Of a stretch of 64,000 bases of DNA, positions 25,961-34,753 are shown piece by piece. This DNA is from Luteibacter sp. UNC138MFCol5.1. Lineage in GTDB: Bacteria > Pseudomonadota > Gammaproteobacteria > Xanthomonadales > Rhodanobacteraceae. The translations under genes were made by a program, and so were the position numbers. The stretch covers positions 57,992-121,991 of the forward strand of contig NZ_FODZ01000002.1 of the NCBI RefSeq assembly GCF_900110505.1. Direction: 5' to 3'. The notes under the pieces are model-generated. The model was given only the letters and a program-made list of their open reading frames with translations, did not search any database and was not told where the DNA came from. The stretch's first letter is position 1. The number at the start of each line of letters is the position of its first letter.

Positions 25961-28775
25961 AGAAGCGTCCGACGACGCCGTTCTGCGCGTACGTCGGGTT
26001 GTAATTCAGCGCGGCGTAGTTGAGCGGGTCGAAGGGCGCCTTCTTGTCGAACACGTTCATGACGGAGCCCGTGATCGCGACCTTGTCCGTGATGTCGTAG
26101 CGACCGGTCAGGTCGAAGTCGGTGAACGACGCCATCCGGCAGTTGGAAGGAACGTTCGCGCCGGTGTCCGTGTTGGTGGAGAAACAGCCTTCGGTGATGT
26201 CGGGCGCGGTCAGCTTGATGCCGCTGGTGTAATACAGCGTGCCGGTGATCGTCGCCTTGCCGAACTGGATGCTGTTCGCCCACGACCCGCGATAACGCGG
26301 GGTACCGGCACCCGACGAGAGACCGTACGGACCGTGCGTGCCGACGAACTGCAGCTTCGTGCCGTCCTCCAGCGTGAGCCGCCAGCTGATGATCTTCGTG
26401 AGGTTCAGTTCGCTGGTGAAGCGGACGTTCTCGCTGAAGTCGTACCCGGCCTTCAGGTTGAGGTCGAGGCCCTTGGTTTCCAGCGCGTTCTGGTTCACGT
26501 ACGGCGCCGCGACGACGAGCGGCCTCGGCAGCGCGTCGGGTGCGGCCGGATCCGGCACGTCCTGCACGATCGCCGAGCCCGCGGGCAGCGGCAGGCCGGC
26601 ATAGTACGCGTCGAGCACCGCGCTCGCGCTCTGCTGCGCGATCACGCCCGTCTTCTTGATCCGGTAGTAATCCAGCGACGCGCTCAGGTCGGGCGTCGGC
26701 TGGTACAGCACGCCGAAGGTCCAGCTCTTCGAACGCTCCGGCTTGATGTCCGGGTTCGCGCGCGTGAGGAACCCGAGGCCGTACGGCTGCACGTAGCCGC
26801 TGTTGCCGTGCAGCTCCTGGAACTCCGCCGGCGGTGTGTACGTGGCGAAACCCTCCGCCTCGCTCGAGCCGTTCTCGGCGAAGCTCGGCGCGCGGAAGCC
26901 CTTCGAGAACGTGCCACGTAGCGCCAGCTCCTCGATCGGCTTCCACTTCACGCCGATCTTGGGCGAGAAGTTGTTGCCAAAGTCGGAGTAGTGGTCGTAG
27001 CGGCCCGACACGTCCACTTCCAACGACTCGGTGAACGGCGCGTCCAGCTCGACGTAGACGCCGGAGACGGTGCGATCGCCCTTCACGTGCGCGATGCCCA
27101 GGCCCTGCGCCGCGAGATTCGGGTTGAGGTCGGGGTCGTCCTGCTCTTCATGGCGCACGTCGATGCCCGTCGCCAGGCCGAGCGAACCGCCGCCGAGATC
27201 CATCAGGGGACGCGTCACATGGAAGTCGATCGACTGCAGGTCGCTGGTCGAGGTCTTCTTCAGCTGCGGCGACAGCGACTGGAGCAGCGCGCGCGAATTC
27301 GCCGAAGGATCGAGGAAGTTGTACGTACCGTTCGTGACGACATCGATCAGCCGGTCGTAGTTGAGAAACCCATTGAGCCGCGTATCCAGCGACGAATGGT
27401 TCAACACCAGCGCCGTGTCCCAGCTCCACTCGCCCCACCGCCCGTTCATGCCACCGACGATGCGCAGGTTGTGGTTGTCGTTCTCGCCGCTGGCCAGCGC
27501 GCTCGGGAACGCATAGTTGATCAACGCCGCCTGCCCGCTGGCCGCGAACGGGTTGTTCGGGTTGAGCGAGCCATCGGGTAGCGTCGCGGGCAGCGCGATG
27601 GAGTTGGTGTTGCGCGGGGTTCCGGCCTGGATCTGCGCCGGCGCACCGGGGAAAGTCGTCTTGACCTCGTAGTAGCTGGCCGCGATGTACGCCTTGGTCG
27701 TGTCCGAGACCTTCAGCGTGAAGCGTCCATAGATGCCCTTGCGATCGGTCGTCGGCTGGATGGCCGCGTAGTGCGCGAAATTCTGCGAGCAGTAACTGCC
27801 GGGATTCGCGGGGTCGTCCGTCACCAGCGTGCCGAGCGAACCGCACGGACGCAGCGGCTGCGCCACGCCGTCGGGATCGGGGACGCCGGAGGTGACGTCG
27901 CCCGGACGCGACAGGGTGCCGGGCGTCACGCTGCCGTAGATGGAGCCGGAGTTTTGCGACGGCTGGCCGCCGATGAGGTTGTTGCCCCCGCTGCGACGGA
28001 TGTCCGCCGTGTTGTAGGGATAGCCGCGATCCCTGGTCATGATGCGTTCGTCGCGTTGGTACTCCGCGCTCATGTAGGCGTTCCAACCATCCTTGTCGAG
28101 GTCGCCGCCGCCGAAGAGCACCGTCGCGCGCTTCGTCGTGCCGCCGCCATGTTGCGACGTACCTGCCTCCGCGGTGAACTCCGTGCCCTGGTAACCGGGC
28201 CGCAGGATGATGTTCACCACGCCCGCGATCGCATCGGCACCGTACAGCGACGACGCGCCGTCCTTGAGCACCTCGATGCGTTCGATGGCGTTCGACGGAA
28301 TCGTGTTGAGGTCGACGAACGAACGCTGGCCGTCATCGGCGAGCGGGTAGCTGGCCGCGCGGCGCCCGTCGATGAGGACCAGCGTCGAATTGACCGTGAG
28401 GCCGCGCAGCGCGACGCCCGACGAACCCGCCGCGAACCCGGCGGTGAACGACGCGGGGATCGAACCGCTGTTGTCCGCCGAGATGGCACGAACGACATCG
28501 GAGACGGTGTTCAGGCCGCTCTTCTGGATCTGGTCGGCGGAGATGGTCTGCACCGGCGACGGCGTCTCGATGTCGATGCGCGGCAGCGCCGAACCGGTCA
28601 CGGTGATCGCCGTGAGGTCGGTCGTCTTCTGGGCATCGGGGGTGGCCTGGGGTGCGGCCGGGGCCGGCGATGGCGGAGCATCCTGCGCGGTGGCGGGGTC
28701 GCCGCAGGCGATCGCGGCGGCGATGGACAATGCGAGCCCGTGACGCCGGAGCGCCTTGTGCGATGTCGTATTCAT
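25932..28775 (-). CDS. TonB-dependent outer-membrane receptor
   Basis: This 947-residue precursor has a signal peptide (MNTTSHKALRRHGLALSIAAAIACGDPATAQ), a Pro/Ala-rich linker, a TonB-box-like TAITVTGSALPR, a plug domain (IERIEVLKDGASSLYGADAIAGVVNIILRPGY) and a long beta barrel. It lacks an STN signalling domain, so it is unlikely to drive an ECF sigma factor directly. It imports an unknown large ligand with TonB energy. Plug and barrel resemble the large TBDR class of Xanthomonadales often linked to carbohydrate or peptide uptake. The C-terminus ends VRVKL rather than in Phe. The tail overlaps the FNR-type gene by 29 bp. Confidence 0.92.
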   Translation of the reverse strand: MNTTSHKALRRHGLALSIAAAIACGDPATAQDAPPSPAPAAPQATPDAQKTTDLTAITVTGSALPRIDIETPSPVQTISADQIQKSGLNTVSDVVRAISADNSGSIPASFTAGFAAGSSGVALRGLTVNSTLVLIDGRRAASYPLADDGQRSFVDLNTIPSNAIERIEVLKDGASSLYGADAIAGVVNIILRPGYQGTEFTAEAGTSQHGGGTTKRATVLFGGGDLDKDGWNAYMSAEYQRDERIMTRDRGYPYNTADIRRSGGNNLIGGQPSQNSGSIYGSVTPGTLSRPGDVTSGVPDPDGVAQPLRPCGSLGTLVTDDPANPGSYCSQNFAHYAAIQPTTDRKGIYGRFTLKVSDTTKAYIAASYYEVKTTFPGAPAQIQAGTPRNTNSIALPATLPDGSLNPNNPFAASGQAALINYAFPSALASGENDNHNLRIVGGMNGRWGEWSWDTALVLNHSSLDTRLNGFLNYDRLIDVVTNGTYNFLDPSANSRALLQSLSPQLKKTSTSDLQSIDFHVTRPLMDLGGGSLGLATGIDVRHEEQDDPDLNPNLAAQGLGIAHVKGDRTVSGVYVELDAPFTESLEVDVSGRYDHYSDFGNNFSPKIGVKWKPIEELALRGTFSKGFRAPSFAENGSSEAEGFATYTPPAEFQELHGNSGYVQPYGLGFLTRANPDIKPERSKSWTFGVLYQPTPDLSASLDYYRIKKTGVIAQQSASAVLDAYYAGLPLPAGSAIVQDVPDPAAPDALPRPLVVAAPYVNQNALETKGLDLNLKAGYDFSENVRFTSELNLTKIISWRLTLEDGTKLQFVGTHGPYGLSSGAGTPRYRGSWANSIQFGKATITGTLYYTSGIKLTAPDITEGCFSTNTDTGANVPSNCRMASFTDFDLTGRYDITDKVAITGSVMNVFDKKAPFDPLNYAALNYNPTYAQNGVVGRFFTLGVRVKL

Positions 28776-28976
28776 GGTGAGTCTCCGGAGCCTTAGGGGA
28801 GTGGGGCTGGGACTTTTCGCGTGGCTGCGGACGAACGACGCAACGCTTCATTCACAGGGACGCAAGGAAAACTTACGCCGCGTAAACGGGCCGCACCATC
28901 GGCCATTCGGAATATCTTTCGCCCGTGCACGTGGCACGCGCTATGCAGGTCGCGGCGACGTGCTCACTCGTGTGCC
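28776..28976. other. Upstream region of the TonB receptor gene
   Basis: About 200 bp have no supported ORF and must hold the receptor's promoter and leader on the minus strand. No operator was recognised. A TGGCAC-N5-ATGCA match on the plus strand at 28932-28947 points away from the receptor and has no plus-strand gene downstream. Confidence 0.5.
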
Positions 28977-29310
28977 GCCTCGCGAACACCGTGAACCGAG
29001 GCCGTGGATACCGGCGTGCGCCGGTATGACGGCTCGTCGCCCCGGCGCACGCTGGGGTCCACGGCGAGGTGTTCGGTATTCGCGATGACGTTCCGGCGTG
29101 TGGTGCCTCGCGAACACCGTGCACCGGGGACGTGGATACCGGCGTGCGCCGGTATGACGGCTCGTCGCCCCGGCGCACGCCGGGGTCCACGGCGAGGCGT
29201 TCGGTATTCGCGATGACGTTCCGGCGTGTGGTGCCTCGCGAACACCGTGAACCGAGGCCGTGGATATCGGCATGCGCCGATATGACGGCTTGTCACGCCG
29301 CGGTCTACGG
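28977..29310. repeat. 128-bp-period tandem array of palindromic repeats
   Basis: Two nearly identical 128-bp units start at 28977 and 29105, and a third, partial and diverged copy starts at 29233. Each unit contains GCCTCGCGAACACCGTG, then a palindrome around GGATACCGGCGTGCGCCGGTA and an inverted partner CCCCGGCGCACGC...GGGGTCCACGG. Inverted single copies occur at 1-97 and a related pair at 38264-38388. The third copy degenerates into the 3' end of the DUF3820 gene. Confidence 0.9.
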
Positions 29311-29559
29311 GCGGACGGTCGGCGTTCGCGAGGGTTTCCGCAGCGGGTCGAGCAGACGGCGCAGCCCGTTGTGATCGAGCTCGAGCATCAGTGCGAGCAG
29401 CCTGCCGAGTTCGCCGGGCGGGAAGCCTTCGCGCGCGAACCACGCCAGGTAGTTGCCGGGCAGATCGGCCACAGCCCTGCCCTTGAACTTGCCGAAGGGC
29501 ATGGTCGCCGTGGCCAGGCGCGCGAGGTCGTCGCGGAAGCGGTCTTCGAGTTCGGTCAT
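29305..29559 (-). CDS. DUF3820 family protein
   Basis: This 84-residue protein has the DUF3820 core MPFGKFKGRAVADLPGNYLAWF, then GFPPGELGRLLALMLELDHNGL. The family is annotated in places as a putative quorum-sensing-regulated factor, but no biochemical role is established. It starts 10 bp after the stop of a 78-residue gene on the same strand, so the two probably share a transcript. The TAG stop lies inside the third copy of the tandem repeat. Confidence 0.88.
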   Translation of the reverse strand: MTELEDRFRDDLARLATATMPFGKFKGRAVADLPGNYLAWFAREGFPPGELGRLLALMLELDHNGLRRLLDPLRKPSRTPTVRP

Positions 29560-29569
29560 CCAACCGATT

Positions 29570-29806
29570 CTACTCTTCGCCGGGATCGAAACCCTCGCGT
29601 TCCTTCATCAGCTGGCGAGCCGCGGTGATCCCGAGGGTCAAGCCTTCCTGACACGCTTGCTCCTCATCCTCGTGCAGCGTCTTGCACAGGTGCTCGGCGA
29701 CTTCCTCACCGTCCTCGCTGATGACGTACTTGCCACGCCAGCGGCCTGGCTTGGCCACGTAGCAGGTGCCTTCCACGTCGAAATAACCGATCTTGCGATG
29801 CGCCAT
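29570..29806 (-). CDS. Small conserved-looking hypothetical protein
   Basis: This 78-residue acidic protein reads MAHRKIGYFDVEGTCYVAKP, then GRWRGKYVISEDGEEVAEHL and an acidic helical C-terminus containing HEDEEQACQEGL. It has no membrane helix or signal peptide. Its balanced composition and position directly ahead of the DUF3820 gene support it as real. GGAGGATCAA lies upstream at slightly long spacing. I do not recognise the family. Confidence 0.75.
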   Translation of the reverse strand: MAHRKIGYFDVEGTCYVAKPGRWRGKYVISEDGEEVAEHLCKTLHEDEEQACQEGLTLGITAARQLMKEREGFDPGEE

Positions 29807-29870
29807 GGGTGGGTTGATCCTCCTTACCTCACCCCATCGTATGCATCGCGCATCAACGTGGCGTGCAGCG

Positions 29871-30116
29871 CTACTGCATGCCTCCGACGGGACGCTTGGC
29901 GTTCGATTCGAACTCGCGCCACATGCCATCGGCACCTTCGACGGAGACCAGCGTCTGCACGCCGTTCTGGCCGCCGAGAAGCCTGGACTGCTGAACGGCG
30001 TAAGCGATGGCGGCGACGCGCGATTCGAAGTTCTCCGTCGGCACGCCGTTCATCTGCACGTGCCAGAGGCCGGCCAGATCGGGCGCGAAAGGGATGTCGT
30101 AGATCACCAGAGCCAT
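29871..30116 (-). CDS. Small hypothetical protein
   Basis: This 81-residue protein contains IPFAPDLAGLWHVQMNGVPTENF, then SRVAAIAYAVQQSRLLGG and ends NAKRPVGGMQ. The beta-alpha-beta feel and length recall DUF2188-like small domains, but the match is not firm. It precedes two other small genes on the same strand (64-bp gap to the next), so the three may be one unit. No signal peptide or membrane segment is seen. Confidence 0.7.
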   Translation of the reverse strand: MALVIYDIPFAPDLAGLWHVQMNGVPTENFESRVAAIAYAVQQSRLLGGQNGVQTLVSVEGADGMWREFESNAKRPVGGMQ

Positions 30117-30276
30117 GGAAAGGTGGGTAACCTCAGAAAGTACGCAAGCCTTCGGTCGAGCCGACAGGAAGACCACGCGGCGGTTGCCTCAAGGGCGCAA
30201 GATTATCCGTATCCCTTCGCGCCCACAACGGAATTCCGCGTTTGCCGATCCTTCACGCGGCAATCACGACATTCGT

Positions 30277-30972
30277 TCAGCGCGGCGCGTCATAGCTTCC
30301 CGGGCTTGCCGCCGTGGCGCGCCATGCGGGTTGTCGCTCACGTGTCGCGTCGAGCAGGCCCTGGCGGACGCCCTCCAGGTCACGATCCGCGCCGTACACC
30401 GGCGAGCCGGGCTGCTGGCGCCACGATTCGTCGAGCGTGCCCGCGTCGACGCCATCGAAGCCCAGCTGATCGACGAGCCGGAGCACCGTCGCCTTCGCGT
30501 TGGCGTCGTCGCCCGCGACCGGCAGGGCGATGCGCCCATCCGTCGTCGACGGCTTGCCCTTGCTCCCCAGGTGCGCCGCCTCGATGGTGTTGAACGCCTT
30601 GACGACCGGGCGGCCGAGCTGATCCGCGACCCAGCGGCTCTCGGTCACGCCCTCCTCGATCGCTGCGATGCGTCCGTCACGCTCGCGGGGATAGTAGTTG
30701 CCAGTGTCGACGACGACGGTCGTGTCGGGCACGCCGTCGAACAGGTCCGACGGGAGCGCAGGAATCTTCGATTCGGGGATCGTGATCACGACGACGTCGC
30801 CACCGCGAGCCGCCTCGTGCGCGGTCACCGCGACCGCGCCGGTGTCGCGCTCGATGGCCGTGAGCGTCTCCGGCCCCCGCGAATTGGCGATGAGCACCTC
30901 GTGGCCGAGCTCGCGAAACCGTCGCGCCAGCGTCCCGCCGATGTTCCCCGCGCCGATGATGCCGATCTTCAT
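30277..30972 (-). CDS. F420-dependent-NADP-reductase-like oxidoreductase
   Basis: This 231-residue Rossmann protein begins MKIGIIGAGNIGGTLARRF (GxGxxG) and continues VLIANSRGPETL, VVVITIPESKIPALPSDL and VVDTGNYYPRERDG. It ends with a second domain containing KAFNTIEAAHLG. This is the NADP oxidoreductase, coenzyme F420-dependent family (COG2085). Many bacterial members do not use F420, and the acceptor here is unknown. It is a single gene on the minus strand, divergent from the TraB-like gene. Confidence 0.9.
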   Translation of the reverse strand: MKIGIIGAGNIGGTLARRFRELGHEVLIANSRGPETLTAIERDTGAVAVTAHEAARGGDVVVITIPESKIPALPSDLFDGVPDTTVVVDTGNYYPRERDGRIAAIEEGVTESRWVADQLGRPVVKAFNTIEAAHLGSKGKPSTTDGRIALPVAGDDANAKATVLRLVDQLGFDGVDAGTLDESWRQQPGSPVYGADRDLEGVRQGLLDATRERQPAWRATAASPGSYDAPR

Positions 30973-31086
30973 CCCATGGTTCTCCGAGTGGCCATGCCTC
31001 GATCATCCGGAACCGGCGTGAACGGGCGGCGAGCGACCGGTGATCGGGGAATTCCGCTCGCGACGCGCCGGCCCTAGACTCCGCGC

Positions 31087-32091
31087 ATGAACCGCATCGT
31101 CCTCGCCCTCCTCGCCTGCCTCATCGTGCTGCCTGCCACGGCGTTCGCGCAGGACACGCCCCCGACCATCCCGACGCTCGACACCGTCACCGTGAGCGGC
31201 GTCCAGCCCGGGCCCGGATTGTGGCGGGCGACGCGGGGCGGGCACACGCTGCTCATCCTCGGCAGCCTCACGCCCATTCCCCGCGGGATGACCTGGAAGA
31301 CGGACGAGATCGAGGACGCCCTCGCGCACTCGGGCGCGCTGCTCCTGCCGCCGCACGTGGAGATCAAGCCCAACGTCGGATTCTTCGGCAAGCTCGTCCT
31401 GCTGCCCTCGCTCATCGGCGTGCGCAACGCGCCGGACGGCGCGACGCTGCAGGAGACCGTGCCGCCGGACGTCTACGCCCGCTGGCTCGAGGTCAAGGCG
31501 CGCTACATCGGCGACGATCGTCGGGTGGAGCGCTATCGCCCGATCTTCGCCGCGCTGGAGCTCTACAAGAGCGCGGTGAAGAAGACGGGCCTCGCGAAGT
31601 CGGGCCAGATCACGCGCGCGGTCACGGATCTCGCGCAGAAGCACGGCGTGAAGCAGATTCCCGTCGAATACACCCTCCTCGTCGACGATCCACGGGCCGC
31701 CGTGAAGGCGTTCAAGAAATCCACGCTCGACGACGTCTCGTGCTTCGCCCAGAGCGTGCAGAACATCGAGCCGCAGCTCGCCGACATGACCGCCCGCGCG
31801 AACGCCTGGGCCACCGGCGACCTCGCCGCCCTCCGCGACGACCGGCGGGCGGCGCAGCTGATCACCTGCATGAACGCCGTCACCGAGGGCGGCGTGGCGC
31901 AACGCATCGGGCTCGCCGACGTGCCGAAGGCCGTGCGCGAGCGCTGGCTCGCCACCGTGGACGAGGCGATGGCGGCGAACACGCAGGTCGTCGCCATCGT
32001 GCCCATCGACGATCTGCTCAGCGCGGACGGCTACCTCGCCGCCCTGCGCGCGAAGGGCTACACGGTGGAATCGCCCGACGGCGGCGAATAG
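31087..32091 (+). CDS. TraB/GumN family protein
   Basis: This 334-residue precursor has a signal peptide MNRIVLALLACLIVLPATAFA and the TraB/GumN fold: GLWRATRGGHTLLILGSLTPIP near the N-terminus and VVAIVPIDDLLSADGYLAALRAKGY at the end. The first stretch corresponds to the usual HxxLGTxH region, but the conserved histidine is not obvious. TraB/Tiki proteins are metal-dependent proteases in animals; GumN lies in the xanthan cluster of Xanthomonas with no settled role. It is probably periplasmic. Its 3' end overlaps the convergent DUF4105 gene by 34 bp. Confidence 0.87.
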   Translation: MNRIVLALLACLIVLPATAFAQDTPPTIPTLDTVTVSGVQPGPGLWRATRGGHTLLILGSLTPIPRGMTWKTDEIEDALAHSGALLLPPHVEIKPNVGFFGKLVLLPSLIGVRNAPDGATLQETVPPDVYARWLEVKARYIGDDRRVERYRPIFAALELYKSAVKKTGLAKSGQITRAVTDLAQKHGVKQIPVEYTLLVDDPRAAVKAFKKSTLDDVSCFAQSVQNIEPQLADMTARANAWATGDLAALRDDRRAAQLITCMNAVTEGGVAQRIGLADVPKAVRERWLATVDEAMAANTQVVAIVPIDDLLSADGYLAALRAKGYTVESPDGGE

Positions 32092-33095
32092 GCCGGCGGG
32101 ATGCCGACGCGGATGGCGCGGGAGAAATCGTCCCCCGGGCCGGTCGCCCTCGCCCGCTCCGTGATGCGGCCGAAGCGTCGCCATTCGTCGACCGAAAAGC
32201 GTTCGTCCAGGGTGCCGTTCTCCGCGAAGTATTCCGGCAGGTAGCCGGTGAGCAGCAGGCGCAGGTCGAACGGCAGGGCGCCGTCGATGCGCCTCGCCAT
32301 GCGATAGACGATGGTGGTGCAGTTCGACGTGACCGTGTTGTAGAACCGTGGCCGGCGGACCAGTCCGTTCGCCGCCTCGACGTAGGAGACGAACAGCGAG
32401 CGCATGGCCTCCGGCGGCATGCGCAACGGAAAGAGGTAATCGTCCTCGCCACGCACATTGGTTCGCACGCGCACGATGTCGTGTTCGTCCGCGGCGACGA
32501 GCACGAGTTCGAACTGGCGGAAGAACCCGCCGACCTCGGAGAACGCCTCGCCGCGCTTGCGCCGGATCTCCACCGAGAACACGACGTGCCGTCCATCGTC
32601 GAAGCCGAACGAAAGCATCGCGTGGGCGATCGCCTCGCTCGCCCAATAGGACAGGACGGCATCCACGCGCACCAGCCGGTCGAGATCGTATTCGCGCGTT
32701 TCCCAGCGGATGTCGTAGTCGGTGTCCGAGCGCCAGGTGAAGTCGCGCACGTTGCGCAGCGTCACGTGCGAACCGGTCACTTCGCCCGAGAGCAGCCGCG
32801 CCACGTCGTCGGCCCAGACGCGGTCGTTGCTCGGCCGGATCGTTCCCCACCACAGCAGCAGTGCAGCATAGGCGGCGACGAAGATCGCGGCGGCGCGGTC
32901 CTCGCCCATCCCGAGCCAGGCAGCCCAGAGCAGCACGCAACCCGCCATCCAGGCGACGGCGACCGCCAGCCTGACGCCGCGCGGCCCCGGAGCGCGGTAG
33001 GCGAGCGCGAACGCGCCCCACGCGCCCGTGGCGAAAAGCAGTGTCGCGGCGGCCGCGCCGGCCAGCCCCTGTGCCCACATGCGGCGGCGTTTCAT
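32058..33095 (-). CDS. DUF4105 / Lnb-type membrane protein
   Basis: This 345-residue protein has about three N-terminal membrane helices (roughly 5-85). A large domain follows with DFTWRSDTDYDIRWETREYDLDRL and SEAIAHAMLSFGF, the DUF4105 pattern, including the likely active cysteine region FYNTVTSNCTTIVYRMA. The domain is related to NlpC/P60-like or Lnb periplasmic domains, so a hydrolase on the cell envelope is plausible but unproven. The start MKRRRM is chosen over one 28 codons upstream because the positive-inside motif and first helix follow it directly. Confidence 0.87.
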   Translation of the reverse strand: MKRRRMWAQGLAGAAAATLLFATGAWGAFALAYRAPGPRGVRLAVAVAWMAGCVLLWAAWLGMGEDRAAAIFVAAYAALLLWWGTIRPSNDRVWADDVARLLSGEVTGSHVTLRNVRDFTWRSDTDYDIRWETREYDLDRLVRVDAVLSYWASEAIAHAMLSFGFDDGRHVVFSVEIRRKRGEAFSEVGGFFRQFELVLVAADEHDIVRVRTNVRGEDDYLFPLRMPPEAMRSLFVSYVEAANGLVRRPRFYNTVTSNCTTIVYRMARRIDGALPFDLRLLLTGYLPEYFAENGTLDERFSVDEWRRFGRITERARATGPGDDFSRAIRVGIPPAYSPPSGDSTV

Positions 33096-33240
33096 CGGGG
33101 CCGCCCCCCGTTCGATCGATGCATCGCTACATGATGCCCGAATGACCCGCACCATTCGGGCTATGGCGCGGTGCATCAATGAGCGCTATGTTGAGCCCAG
33201 GTCCGGAAGCACCGTCCGGCACTGCTGCACGGGGGCTGGC

Positions 33241-33939
33241 ATGGTCCGATTTCCGGCGACACCCCAGGCGATCGTCTTCGACCTGGACGGCGTCCTCTTC
33301 GACACGGAGGCGCTCTACCGCGACGCGCTGCTCGCCGCCGCCGACGAAGTCGACATCCACCTGCCCCTCTCCCTGTGCCAGCGGATGGTGGGTCTGCACG
33401 GGCACGCGGCGCGACTTCTGCTCAGGGAACACGTCGGCGACGAGGTCGATCTCGACGCCGTCTGGGAAGGGGCATCCGCCCGACACCACGCGCTCTTCGA
33501 CACCGACCTGCGGCTGAAGCCCGGCGTGACCCGGCTGCTCGACACCCTCGACGAGCTTGGCATCCCGCGCGCCATCGCCACCTCGTCTCCCCATGCCACG
33601 GCGATCCACCACCTGGACGCGTTCGGCCTTCGGGATCGCTTCGACGCCCTGGTGGCGTCCGGCGACTGCGAGCGCTGCAAGCCGTATCCCGACCCTTACC
33701 TGCGAGCGGCCCGGATCCTGAACACGCCCACGGCACGCTGCCTCGCCCTGGAGGATTCGCTCGCGGGGGTGCGATCCGCGACGGCGGCGGGCGTGCCGAC
33801 GATCATGGTGCCCGACCTGCAACAGCCCAGCGCGGAACTGCGCCGGCTGTGCGCGAGCGTGGCCGCCGATCTGGACGAAGTGAACCAGTGGCTGCGCGAA
33901 ACGGCCCACGGCGTGGCGACCGCGCCCCCGGCCCACTGA
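33241..33939 (+). CDS. HAD-superfamily phosphatase (beta-phosphoglucomutase-like subgroup)
   Basis: This 232-residue HAD hydrolase has motif I FDLDGVLFDTEALY, motif II AIATSSP, the Lys of motif III in CERCKPYPDPYL and motif IV LEDSLAGVRSATAAG. The cap domain is helical (subfamily IA). Such enzymes dephosphorylate sugar phosphates, 2-phosphoglycolate or similar small molecules, or isomerise beta-glucose-1-phosphate; the substrate is not resolved. Longer in-frame starts upstream overlap the neighbouring promoter region and are disfavoured. No operon partner is evident. Confidence 0.9.
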   Translation: MVRFPATPQAIVFDLDGVLFDTEALYRDALLAAADEVDIHLPLSLCQRMVGLHGHAARLLLREHVGDEVDLDAVWEGASARHHALFDTDLRLKPGVTRLLDTLDELGIPRAIATSSPHATAIHHLDAFGLRDRFDALVASGDCERCKPYPDPYLRAARILNTPTARCLALEDSLAGVRSATAAGVPTIMVPDLQQPSAELRRLCASVAADLDEVNQWLRETAHGVATAPPAH

Positions 33940-34042
33940 GCCCCGACGCTTCAGAAACGTTTCCGCCGCGTTGACGCGCGCGCAACACGTATTGCATGGC
34001 ACGGCGCGAACACTGGCGTGGTCCTTCACGCTGGAGCCGCTC

Positions 34043-34741
34043 ATGAACCGTCAAGACGATCGCCACGGCACGACCCGCCATCCCGACGACGACAGCGTCT
34101 GGGCACGGCCCCTCGGACGCCGCGACGACACGCGCTATCCCGGCGATGAATTCGGAGGCACCTATGGGCACCGCGATGCGGGGCTCCATCGCGATGCCGG
34201 CGCCGGCCCCTACGATGCCCGGCGCGACGTCGCGGGCGGACGCGACTACCGCCCGGGCGACGATTTCTCGGGAGGTGGCTGGACTGGGCAGCGCGACGAC
34301 GGACGCGACGGTGGCCGTCGTCCGGGCCACCGCGACTTCGGCGGTCACCATGCTTACGACACGCACGGACGGCACCCCGGTCACCGCGACTTCGGTCGCG
34401 GCGACGACGACGCCCGTCGCGCATGGAGTCCGTCGGGTTATCCGGGCGGATGGCGTGGCGTGGGACCGAAGGGGTACGAGCGCAGCGACCAGCGCATTCG
34501 CGATGACATCTGCGAGCGGCTGACGGAGCACGACGCGATCGACGCCTCGGCCATCGAAGTCACCGTCACGACAGGCGTGGTGCGCCTGACCGGCGAGGTG
34601 CCGAAGCGCTACATGAAACACCTGGCCGAAGACACCGTGGCCGAGGCCGTGGGCGTCCGCGATGTCGAGAACACGCTGAGGGTGGCCGATGCCGATCGCC
34701 GCGGCGAACGCGGCCTGTTCGACGAACCGTCGCTGGGGTGA
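34043..34741 (+). CDS. BON-domain protein with Gly/Asp/Arg-rich disordered N-terminus
   Basis: This 232-residue protein begins with about 145 residues of low-complexity, histidine- and glycine-rich sequence that includes repeats such as PGHRDFG. It continues with GYPGGWRGVGPKGYERSDQRI and a C-terminal BON domain (IRDDICERLTEHDAIDASAIEVTV then GVVRLTGEVPKRYMKHLAEDTV). BON domains bind phospholipids or pack against membranes in stress proteins such as OsmY. No signal peptide is visible. The start has GGAGC upstream. The 3' end converges with the CheY-like gene. Confidence 0.85.
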   Translation: MNRQDDRHGTTRHPDDDSVWARPLGRRDDTRYPGDEFGGTYGHRDAGLHRDAGAGPYDARRDVAGGRDYRPGDDFSGGGWTGQRDDGRDGGRRPGHRDFGGHHAYDTHGRHPGHRDFGRGDDDARRAWSPSGYPGGWRGVGPKGYERSDQRIRDDICERLTEHDAIDASAIEVTVTTGVVRLTGEVPKRYMKHLAEDTVAEAVGVRDVENTLRVADADRRGERGLFDEPSLG

Positions 34742-34753
34742 CGTTGTCGGAGG

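Noticed and set aside
28932-28947. TGGCAC-N5-ATGCA resembling a sigma-54 promoter
   Set aside because: The spacing of GG and GC fits, but it points right into the repeat array and no plus-strand gene follows for 2 kb.
28977-29310. Possible CRISPR array
   Set aside because: The period is 128 bp, the whole unit is repeated rather than short repeats with unique spacers, and no cas genes are near.
31003-33078. Long minus-strand frame across the TraB-like gene
   Set aside because: No domains, Arg-rich composition, and it covers two clear genes in other frames.
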